Below are positions 1 through 5,893 of a DNA stretch of 20,453 bases, piece after piece (position 1 is the stretch's first letter; each line of letters starts with the position of its first letter). This stretch comes from Phycisphaerales bacterium UBA4658. Its GTDB lineage: Bacteria > Planctomycetota > Phycisphaerae > Phycisphaerales > UBA1924. The notes under the pieces are model-generated. The model was given only the letters and a program-made list of their open reading frames with translations. It was not told where the DNA came from and did not search any database. The stretch is taken from contig DHLW01000173.1 of the NCBI GenBank assembly GCA_002405485.1, positions 1,281 to 21,733 of the forward strand, given 5' to 3'. Both the position numbers and the translations under genes were made by a program.

Positions 1-1
1 G

Positions 2-1042
2 GGGAACACGGTGGTGTTCAAGCCGAGCGACAAGGCGCCGGGCGTCGGGCAGATGCTGGCAGAGCTGCTGCATGAAGCGCTGGTGATGGAGGGCGCGCCG
101 AGCAAGGGCGCGGGAGTGGTGAACCTTGTGCAGGGCGGTGCGGAGACGGCGGCGGCGCTCGCCGCCCACGAGGACGTGGACGGGGTGCTGTTCACGGGCT
201 CATGGGCGGTCGGGCGGAAGATCATGCAGGCGAACCTGGATCATCCCGGGCGATTGCTCGCGCTGGAGATGGGCGGGAGCAGCGCGGCGGTGGTGCTGGA
301 GGACGCGGATCTTCGTCAGGCGGCGATCGAGATCGTGCGATGCGCGTTCAACACGACCGGGCAGCGGTGCACGTGCACGCGGCGGGTGGTGGCGCACACG
401 CTCATCGCCGACAAGCTCATTCCGGCGATCGTGAACGCGGCGCGGTCCCTGGTGATCGACGTCCCGAGATCAACGCGACCGGTGTTCACGGGCCCGATCA
501 TCTCGGAGGCGGCGCAAAGGAGCGTGCTGGAGGCGCAGAAGTCGTGGACGAAGAAGGGCGGGGGTGGCGAGCTGCTGCTGGAGAGCACGATGCTGGACCG
601 CCCCGGCAAGGGGTGGTATGTCTCGCCGGGCGTCATCCGCGTGGAGCGTTTCGTGGCCCACGAGGGCAAGGACGCGGGCGCCGGTGCGGACACCGAGGTG
701 TTCGGGCCGCTGCTGCGGATCGCGATCGCTCGCGACTACGAGGAAGCCGTCGTGCAGGCAAACGCGACGCGGTACGGGCTGGCGGCGAGCGTGTTCACGA
801 AGGACGCTCGGCGTGCGGAGCAGTTCCTGTTTGACTGCCGAGCGGGGTGCGTGAACGTGAACACGGGGACGGCGGGCGCCAGCAGCAAGCTGCCGTTCGG
901 GGGCCTGGGGCTGAGCGGGAACCACAGGCCGGCCGGGTCGTTCGCACTGGACTACTGCGCGTATCCGGTGGCGAGCATGCTGGAGCGAGGAACCGCGGCG
1001 CAGCTTGCCGAGGGGATGAAGTGGGACGATAAGTGGGTGTGA
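2..1042 (+). CDS. astD: Succinylglutamate-semialdehyde dehydrogenase-like (AstD), 5' truncated
   Basis: This is the C-terminal part (about 346 residues) of an NAD(P)-dependent aldehyde dehydrogenase. The frame is open to the window edge and begins with GNT before VVFKPSD, the usual NAD-site strand, so the true start lies upstream. Visible family marks are FTGSWAVG (cofactor loop), LALEMGGSS with the general-base Glu, FNTTGQRCTCTRR with the nucleophilic Cys, and EVFGPLLR. The ending, with PFGGLGLSGNHRPAG and DYCAYPVAS, resembles AstD of the arginine succinyltransferase pathway, which oxidises N-succinylglutamate semialdehyde to N-succinylglutamate in the cytosol. No other ast gene is visible because the gene sits at the edge. 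The AstD subfamily is judged from recalled sequence; another aldehyde substrate is possible. It is followed by a run of hairpins that may terminate its transcript. Confidence 0.88.
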   Translation, partial: GNTVVFKPSDKAPGVGQMLAELLHEALVMEGAPSKGAGVVNLVQGGAETAAALAAHEDVDGVLFTGSWAVGRKIMQANLDHPGRLLALEMGGSSAAVVLEDADLRQAAIEIVRCAFNTTGQRCTCTRRVVAHTLIADKLIPAIVNAARSLVIDVPRSTRPVFTGPIISEAAQRSVLEAQKSWTKKGGGGELLLESTMLDRPGKGWYVSPGVIRVERFVAHEGKDAGAGADTEVFGPLLRIAIARDYEEAVVQANATRYGLAASVFTKDARRAEQFLFDCRAGCVNVNTGTAGASSKLPFGGLGLSGNHRPAGSFALDYCAYPVASMLERGTAAQLAEGMKWDDKWV

Positions 1043-1165
1043 GCGGCTTGTACCGCATCGCACTTGTGCGGGCAGGGAAGGACCCTGGAAGCGGGTGAGG
1101 AACACCCGCGGGGCGAGACTTTCACGCAGGCACCCGCATCCAACGCCGCGTAGGATGCGATATCT
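1043..1165 (+). promoter_or_regulatory. Highly structured leader of folE2, candidate RNA switch
   Basis: The 123 bases between astD and folE2 contain five consecutive inverted repeats: GCGG/CCGC (1043-1056), CGCAC/GTGCG (1059-1070), CAGGG/CCCTG (1073-1087), GCGGGTG/CACCCGC (1091-1109) and CGCATCC/GGATGCG (1135-1159). The last stem includes most of the AGGA (1152-1155) that would serve as folE2 ribosome binding site. CACCCGC occurs again at 1131-1137, so GCGGGTG can pair with either copy, and pairing with the distal copy takes three bases from the stem that hides the binding site. The repeats are seen directly; a regulatory role is inference. The hairpin at 1091-1109 could instead simply be the astD terminator, although no U-tract follows. 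Confidence 0.45.
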
Positions 1166-2131
1166 ATGGCGAAAGCCCGCCGAAAGGCCAAGTCCAGCAC
1201 CTCCGGTTCGTCCAGAACCGGCCAAAGAAAGGCCGCCATGGTCACATCGATGTCGTCAGCGCTTGTGAACGGACGGGGTGATCGGGCCGCGCGTGAGAAC
1301 AAGCCCACGAGCAAGCAGGCGATGGTGGATATTCAGGCCACCGGGGACACGCGGAACGTCGCGATCGATCGCGTGGGAGTGAAGGACGTCCGCTATCCGA
1401 TGCGGCTGAAGGTGCCGGCGTTCGCTGGGTGGACGGACGATCGCCAGGTCGGAGAGCAGACGGCGACGGCAACGATCAACATGTACGTCGGCCTGCCGCA
1501 CTATCAGAAGGGGACGCACATGAGCCGCTTCCTGGAGGTGCTCAACGCCCACCAGGAGGCGATCGCTCCGAGCGACATCCCGGACATCACCGAGCGGATC
1601 CGCGAGCGGCTGAACGCTGAAGAAGCGCACTTCGAGGCGAGCTTCACCTATTTCATCCGCAAGCCCGCGCCGGTCACGGGCACGCCCGGGCTCATGGACT
1701 ACAAGGTGCGGTTCATCTGCACCGCGAGCCGGGACCCGAAGAAGAACGATCTGCAGATTTCGGTGCGGGCTCCGGCGACCTCGCTGTGCCCGTGCTCGAA
1801 GGAGATCTCCGACTACGGCGCGCACAACCAGCGCTGCGAGATCGAGGCGTGCGTGCGGACAAAGGGGAACGTGCTCTGGATCGAGGAGCTGGTGGGGATC
1901 ATCGAGCGTGCGGCGAGCTGCCCGGTGTTCGCGGTGCTGAAGCGTCCGGATGAGAAGTGGGTCACGGAAAAGGCCTACGAGAATCCGAAGTTTGTCGAGG
2001 ACATCATCCGGGATCTGGCTCTCGGTCTGGACCGCGAGCAGCGGATCGTGAGCTACGACATTTCCAGCGAGAACTTCGAGAGCATCCACAGCCACAACGC
2101 GTACGCGCAGATCAGCCGCGACAAGCGCTGA
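1166..2131 (+). CDS. folE2: GTP cyclohydrolase FolE2 (type IB)
   Basis: The enzyme converts GTP to 7,8-dihydroneopterin triphosphate, the first step of folate and other pterin synthesis. The family match is clear: DTRNVAIDRVGVKDVRYPM near the domain start, SLCPCSKEISDYGAHNQR with the likely active-site Cys at about residue 210, then EACVRTKG, FAVLKRPDEKWVTEKAYENPKFVED and a C-terminal NFESIHSHNAYAQ. FolE2 enzymes are unrelated in sequence to FolE and are known for working without strict zinc dependence. The 321-residue frame carries about 50 basic, Ser-rich residues before the conserved MVDIQ (ATG at 1321), which is where many family members begin. ATGs at 1238 (AAAGG five bases upstream) and 1321 (no good binding site) are alternatives. 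I kept 1166 because AGGA lies ten bases upstream. A pterin-reductase-like gene converges on it. Confidence 0.93.
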   Translation: MAKARRKAKSSTSGSSRTGQRKAAMVTSMSSALVNGRGDRAARENKPTSKQAMVDIQATGDTRNVAIDRVGVKDVRYPMRLKVPAFAGWTDDRQVGEQTATATINMYVGLPHYQKGTHMSRFLEVLNAHQEAIAPSDIPDITERIRERLNAEEAHFEASFTYFIRKPAPVTGTPGLMDYKVRFICTASRDPKKNDLQISVRAPATSLCPCSKEISDYGAHNQRCEIEACVRTKGNVLWIEELVGIIERAASCPVFAVLKRPDEKWVTEKAYENPKFVEDIIRDLALGLDREQRIVSYDISSENFESIHSHNAYAQISRDKR

Positions 2132-2134
2132 GTC

Positions 2135-2149
2135 CTGGCCGCGGGCCGG
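2135..2149. terminator. Small GC hairpin between convergent folE2 and SDR gene
   Basis: CTGGCC-GCG-GGCCGG can form a six-pair stem (one G-U) with a three-base loop, a few bases after the folE2 stop and inside the 49-base convergent gap. There is no U-tract on either strand, so it is only a candidate bidirectional terminator. Confidence 0.3.
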
Positions 2150-2180
2150 CGACGCCCAGATGGGTCGGTTCGCACGAGCG

Positions 2181-2966
2181 CTACATCATCGATCGACCGC
2201 CGTCGAAGCGGAGAATCTGGCCGGTGATATAGGTTGCATCCAGCGCAAGCCAGCGGACGGTCTGGGCGCACTCGTCGGGCGTGCCGGCGCGGGCCAGAGG
2301 CACTCTCTCCAGGTATGCGGCCTGGAGCGCGGGATCTGCCTCCGCGCCGTCTTCGGGCCACGCGGCGACGCCGGGGGCCACGCCATTGACGCGGACGCGG
2401 GGTGCGAGTTCGCGTGCGAGCGAGCGGACCATCTCGGCAAGTGCGCCCTTGGACATGGCATAGGCGAGGTGGTTGCGCCTGGGCAGGCCGTGCTCGCCGA
2501 GGGCATGGATGTCGCACATGGCGACGATCGCGCCGCCGCCGGCCAGCCCGGATCGTGCAAGGATCGGGGCCAGATGCGCGCTCAGGATCGCGGGCGCGAG
2601 GGCGTTGACGTGGAAGGCGGCGAGAGCGGCGTGCGCGGTCAGGTCGCGCAGGGGCGTGGGGATGTAGGTGGACGCGTTGTGCACCAGCACGTCGAGGATC
2701 TCGAGTGTGCTCGCGAGAACCCGTGCGTCGGACTCGATCGCATCCGGTGAGCCCAGCGGCAGGTGCAGTGTGCGACTGCGACGCGGATCGGCGCCGAGGG
2801 CAAGAGCATCGGAGAGCGTTCTCTCGGCGTCGGCCGCGCTGCGGTCAAAGGTGATGATCACGTCGCAGCCGGAGCGGGCAAGGGCGAGAGTGGTGGCCCG
2901 GCCGACGCGACGTGCTCCGCCGGTGATCAGTGCAAGCGGTCGATGAGTGTGCTGGGAGGTGGTCAT
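2181..2966 (-). CDS. Pteridine reductase-like short-chain dehydrogenase (PTR1/FolM type)
   Basis: A 261-residue Rossmann-fold oxidoreductase. The N-terminal dinucleotide loop is TGGARRVG (residues 15-22), the TGxxxRxG form typical of NADPH-dependent pteridine reductases and FolM, followed by HNAS (96-99). At the usual catalytic Ser position it has AMCD with Asp152, then HLAYAMSKGAL with Tyr169 and Lys173. Asp in place of Ser is the hallmark of the PTR1/FolM group, which reduces dihydro- and oxidised pterins (dihydrofolate, dihydromonapterin, biopterin). The Asp-Tyr spacing is about four residues longer than I recall for PTR1. It lies 12 bases after the membrane-protein gene, with AAGG overlapping that gene's stop as a binding site, and converges on folE2, which supports a pterin substrate. 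The exact substrate cannot be read from the sequence. Confidence 0.82.
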   Translation of the reverse strand: MTTSQHTHRPLALITGGARRVGRATTLALARSGCDVIITFDRSAADAERTLSDALALGADPRRSRTLHLPLGSPDAIESDARVLASTLEILDVLVHNASTYIPTPLRDLTAHAALAAFHVNALAPAILSAHLAPILARSGLAGGGAIVAMCDIHALGEHGLPRRNHLAYAMSKGALAEMVRSLARELAPRVRVNGVAPGVAAWPEDGAEADPALQAAYLERVPLARAGTPDECAQTVRWLALDATYITGQILRFDGGRSMM

Positions 2967-2978
2967 GCAGATGGGACC

Positions 2979-3440
2979 TTACCGCTCGCCGCCACGGCTG
3001 GGCGGGCGGTCCGGGCCGGGGCGATCGGGCGGGGTGTCTGGGGGGGTTTCGGGGGGGTTGTCGGGCCCATCCCAGGGGTGCTGGCCGCCTCGGCCGTCGA
3101 CGTCGTCTGGTCCGAGCTCGTCAGGGTGAATGTCGACGGTCTCATCGCGCGAGCCATCGCTCGGGGTGGGCAGGCGTTTGCCGGACTCGGCCCAGGGATC
3201 GATGCGAGTTTTGGTCTTGCGTCGTGATCGTGCGGCGGGCGGGATGACCGCCCGAGCATGCCGACGAAACAGCAGCAGGGCAATGAGCACGATCAGCAGG
3301 GCGGCGATGATGAGACCGCCGGTGAGCGCGGCCCAGCTCTTGAGGGCCTCGCGCTGCTCGGCGCGGGGCGAAAGCACGCGATCCGGGGTCGCGGCGGAGG
3401 CGGGGTGAGCCGGTGGGCTCGTTGGGGCCGCTTGGGTCAC
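2979..3440 (-). CDS. Small single-pass membrane protein of unknown function
   Basis: About 153 residues with strongly GC-biased third positions, as expected of a real gene here. A Pro/Ala-rich N-terminus leads into one transmembrane helix (LTGGLIIAALLIVLIALLLF), followed directly by RRHAR, which suggests a cytoplasmic C-terminal side. The tail is basic (ARSRRKTKTR), then IDPWAESGKRLPTP, then acidic, and ends in a Pro-rich run with NPPETPPDTPPDRP. I recognise no enzymatic domain. The start is uncertain: GTG at 3440 is used here, TTG at 3446 and GTG at 3377 are alternatives, and none has a strong binding site. The gene is divergent from murD and probably shares an mRNA with the downstream reductase gene. 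The G-rich strand of its 3' end is a G-quadruplex candidate. Confidence 0.6.
   Translation of the reverse strand: MTQAAPTSPPAHPASAATPDRVLSPRAEQREALKSWAALTGGLIIAALLIVLIALLLFRRHARAVIPPAARSRRKTKTRIDPWAESGKRLPTPSDGSRDETVDIHPDELGPDDVDGRGGQHPWDGPDNPPETPPDTPPDRPGPDRPPSRGGER
3031..3065 (+). other. G-quadruplex-type G-run cluster
   Basis: Four G-runs of 4, 7, 7 and 3 bases are separated by loops of 4-5 bases (TGTCT, TTTC, TTGTC), meeting the classical G3+N1-7 pattern. More G-runs lie just upstream (3004-3029). The block sits in the Pro-rich 3' end of the minus-strand membrane protein gene, so the G-rich strand is the template and the mRNA is C-rich. Folding is a prediction from pattern only. Confidence 0.5.
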
Positions 3441-3479
3441 GATCAAGGGTAGAGCCGGGGCAGGTGGGCGGGGTGCATG

Positions 3480-3491
3480 TACACTGTGACC
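3480..3491 (+). promoter_or_regulatory. TACACT box next to the murD start
   Basis: TACACT (3480-3485) resembles a -10 hexamer and is followed by exactly six bases and then ATG at 3492, which would give a leaderless or nearly leaderless mRNA. The same arrangement precedes aroA. No convincing -35 was found, so this is weak evidence. Confidence 0.25.
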
Positions 3492-4922
3492 ATGCGGGAT
3501 CTGTCGAACGCATGGGTGACGGTCATGGGGCTTGGCCGCTTCGGCGGCGGGATTGGTGTGACGCGCTGGCTCTGCGAGCAGGGGGCGGACGTGCTGGTGA
3601 CGGACAAGGACCCCGCGGAGGAACTGCGTGAGTCGATCGCACAGGTGCAGGATCTGATCAGCGCAGGGAAGGTGACCCTGCGACTGGGTGAGCACAACGT
3701 CTCGGATTTCACGACGTGCGACCTGGTGGTGGCAAATGCGGCGGTGCCCAAGCCATGGGAGAACCGGTTTCTGCGGGCGGCGTGGGCGGCGAAGATCCCG
3801 GTGACGACAGAGATCACGCTGGCCATCGAGGGGCTGCGAGCGCGTGGAGTGACCCGAACGGTGGGCATCACGGGATCGGTGGGGAAGAGCACCACCACGG
3901 CGATGATCCATCACGCGCTGCAATCGACCATCGGCACGCCGGGGTCGGCGGGAGCGGGGGGGACGCAGGTCCTGCTGGGCGGAAACATCGGCGGGTCACT
4001 GCTTGGAGAACTCTCCAGAGTGGGTCCGGCGACGGTGGTGGTGCTTGAGCTCTCGTCAGCGATGCTGCATTGGCTGGAGGAGGGCCTCTCGCCCCGGTGG
4101 TCGCCAAAGGTCGCGGTGGTGACCAACATCGCTCCAAACCACCTGGATTGGCACGGCGCGATGGACCACTACGTCGCGTGCAAGCAGCACCTGATCCGGC
4201 ATCAGGCGACTGGGGATGTCGCGGTGCTTGGCGGAGTGGTGGCGGAATGGCGCACGTTGACGAAGGCCGAAGCGAGGATCGTGGATCCGGCGGGATTCAC
4301 GGGGGAGCTCGCGCTCCCCGGGGAGCACAACCGAGAGAACGCGGCGGCCGCGCTCCTGGCATGTCGGGCAATTGCGCCCGACGCCGACGAGGCGTCGCTG
4401 CGTCGGTCGATCGGGTCGTATCCGGGCCTTTCGCATCGTTTGCAGCGCGTGGGTGAGTTGGTCAGCCTGCCCGGCACGCAGCCTGTGCGGTTCTACAACG
4501 ACAGCAAGTCGACCACGCCGGAGTCGGCGCTCAAGGGCGTGCAGGCGATCGCGGGAATGCCCGGGTGTGGACTGAAGAGGGTGCATCTGATCGCGGGGGG
4601 ATACGACAAGGGAGCTGACCTGTCGGCCATGGCACGCCTTGCCGGGGAGCTGGCGGGGCTGTACACGATCGGGGCGACCGGGCCGAGCATCGCCGCACAA
4701 GCGCGGGAGCATCTGCGGGGCCATGCGCAGGAGCACGCTCAGGGCATCCAGGAGTGCGGCACGCTGAAGGAAGCGGTCGACCGCGCGTGGCCGAGACTGC
4801 GGCCGGGCGACGTGCTGGTGCTGTCTCCCGGGTGCGCGTCGTGGGATCAGTATGTGCACTTTGAAGCCAGGGGCGATGAGTTCGTGGCCCTGGTGCGAGC
4901 GCGGATGGACGCACACCGCTGA
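3492..4922 (+). CDS. murD: UDP-N-acetylmuramoylalanine--D-glutamate ligase (MurD)
   Basis: This cytosolic ATP-dependent ligase adds D-glutamate to UDP-MurNAc-L-Ala in peptidoglycan precursor synthesis. The N-terminal Rossmann part begins VTVMGLGRFGGG. The central ATPase domain has GITGSVGKSTTT (residues about 125-136; most MurD have TNGKST, here SVGKST) and NIAPNHLDWHGAMDHYVACK. The C-terminal domain has LPGEHNRENAAAA, RFYNDSKSTTPESAL, HLIAGGYDKGADL and LSPGCASWDQYVHFEARG. Length (476 residues) is normal. ATG at 3492 gives the usual short N-terminus; ATG at 3477, five codons earlier, with AGGTGG nine bases upstream, is a real alternative. The gene is not in a dcw cluster: it stands with a YdjY-type gene 14 bases downstream, and that layout suggests cotranscription. 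Confidence 0.93.
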   Translation: MRDLSNAWVTVMGLGRFGGGIGVTRWLCEQGADVLVTDKDPAEELRESIAQVQDLISAGKVTLRLGEHNVSDFTTCDLVVANAAVPKPWENRFLRAAWAAKIPVTTEITLAIEGLRARGVTRTVGITGSVGKSTTTAMIHHALQSTIGTPGSAGAGGTQVLLGGNIGGSLLGELSRVGPATVVVLELSSAMLHWLEEGLSPRWSPKVAVVTNIAPNHLDWHGAMDHYVACKQHLIRHQATGDVAVLGGVVAEWRTLTKAEARIVDPAGFTGELALPGEHNRENAAAALLACRAIAPDADEASLRRSIGSYPGLSHRLQRVGELVSLPGTQPVRFYNDSKSTTPESALKGVQAIAGMPGCGLKRVHLIAGGYDKGADLSAMARLAGELAGLYTIGATGPSIAAQAREHLRGHAQEHAQGIQECGTLKEAVDRAWPRLRPGDVLVLSPGCASWDQYVHFEARGDEFVALVRARMDAHR

Positions 4923-4936
4923 ACAAGGAGGGGATC

Positions 4937-5794
4937 ATGGGCTGGCCAGGGCTGATCGCGGCGATGATGGTGCAGGGAAACGGAGCGTGGCTGGAACCGG
5001 TGGGGCTCAAGGAGGTGTTTCCCGGGGTGCGGATCGATGCGGCCCAGACGATGGTGGAGTTTGACGCGCGGGTAAGCCCTGCGCTCGTCCGGGATCCGAG
5101 GGCGCCGAAGTTCTATCTGGAGGTGCTGGTCTGCTCGCCCGACACGCGCGAGCACGAAACGTTTCTGGTCACCACCGTGCGGCCGTCGGACGTGCACGCG
5201 GCGATGCTGGTCATCGGTTTGATCCCCGGCTCGCCCGGGGGATGGACGCAGCGCGAGGGAGCACTCGCGCCCGTGCCGCCGACCGGAGACAGGATCGACG
5301 TGCGATTCGTCTACGCCAATGACGCGGCAGCGGATGCAGGGGCTGGGGATGCTGCTGGGGGCCGGGTGGTGGCCGATCCGCTGGACTGGATCATCCGGGC
5401 GGAGGATGGCGTGCGATTCAAGGACTTTGAGCGCGAGCGGAGCGATCGCCCGGGATGGGTGTTTGCCGGATCGCGGATCATCCGTCGACCAGAGCCCGCA
5501 GGCGGCAGGTTGGAGACGGCTCAACCTCGGGACGGGAATGCACCTGCACGGATCGGGGGGGCCGAGATGTACGACGCGGATGGGACGGGCATCGTCGTCG
5601 GGCTCACCACCTTCGGTTCGGAGGTCATCGGCTGGTCACGTGTGATCAGCCCCGAGGCGGCGGTCGAACCCCCGACCTGGATCGCGGACTTCGACCGGAC
5701 GCCTCGACCGGGAACAGACGTGGTGGTGCGGCTTCGGAAGCGCCGCACGGCGTCCGGCGAGGCGGGTCCGAGGGGAGGGAGGGGGGCGGAGTGA
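4937..5794 (+). CDS. YdjY-domain protein of unknown role
   Basis: A 285-residue protein with a recognisable YdjY-like core: FYLEVLVCSPDTREHETFL (residues 59-77) with a conserved Cys66 and REHE, then VRPSDVHAAMLVIGLIPGSP (81-100), and a second half with WVFAGSRII, YDADGTGIVVGLTTFGSEVIG and IADFDRTPRPGTDVVVRL. This pattern recurs in hypothetical secreted or periplasmic proteins of Planctomycetes; its biochemical role is unknown to me. The N-terminus (GWPGLIAAMM) is only weakly hydrophobic, so a signal peptide is doubtful. AGGAGG at 4926-4931 gives an excellent binding site five bases before ATG. It lies 14 bases after murD and is probably cotranscribed, which hints at an envelope function but proves nothing. 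Confidence 0.75.
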   Translation: MGWPGLIAAMMVQGNGAWLEPVGLKEVFPGVRIDAAQTMVEFDARVSPALVRDPRAPKFYLEVLVCSPDTREHETFLVTTVRPSDVHAAMLVIGLIPGSPGGWTQREGALAPVPPTGDRIDVRFVYANDAAADAGAGDAAGGRVVADPLDWIIRAEDGVRFKDFERERSDRPGWVFAGSRIIRRPEPAGGRLETAQPRDGNAPARIGGAEMYDADGTGIVVGLTTFGSEVIGWSRVISPEAAVEPPTWIADFDRTPRPGTDVVVRLRKRRTASGEAGPRGGRGAE

Positions 5795-5830
5795 CCGATT
5801 TGAGTGGTTTGCCATGAACGGGCACTGTCT

Positions 5831-5893
5831 GCTCGCCTTTGCAATGGACAAGTGTATCCTTTAGTCGATTGATTTGAAGAAAGGGCCGAGATC
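5831..5893 (+). promoter_or_regulatory. Promoter region and ribosome binding site of the mutA-mutB-meaB operon
   Basis: This AT-richer stretch precedes mutA. It contains TTGCAA (5839-5844), TATCCT (5855-5860), TTTAGT (5860-5865) and AAAGGG (5880-5885) eight bases before ATG. No pair of hexamers has ideal spacing, so the exact promoter is unclear. GGACAAGTGTATCC (5846-5859), read on the minus strand, matches a motif at the mce start in 12 of 13 bases. Confidence 0.4.
5846..5859 (-). promoter_or_regulatory. Shared motif copy 1 (GGATACACTTGTC)
   Basis: On the minus strand this reads GGATACACTTGTCC. The mce promoter region carries GGATACACATGTCG on the plus strand. Both precede operons of the same pathway, so a common regulator site is possible; the motif is a weak, imperfect inverted repeat. 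Confidence 0.3.

Noticed and set aside
1043..1165. Whether the astD-folE2 gap is a tRNA, RNase P RNA or small SRP RNA
   Set aside because: None of the conserved boxes of those RNAs were found; only the run of hairpins is supported.
2160..2750. 196-residue plus-strand frame opposite the reductase
   Set aside because: Gly/Arg-rich shadow; the minus strand holds the TGGARRVG and YAMSK motifs.
3867..3893. SVGKST in place of TNGKST in MurD as a sign of lost activity
   Set aside because: The essential Gly-Lys-Ser/Thr is kept and all other MurD motifs are intact, so a functional ligase is more likely.
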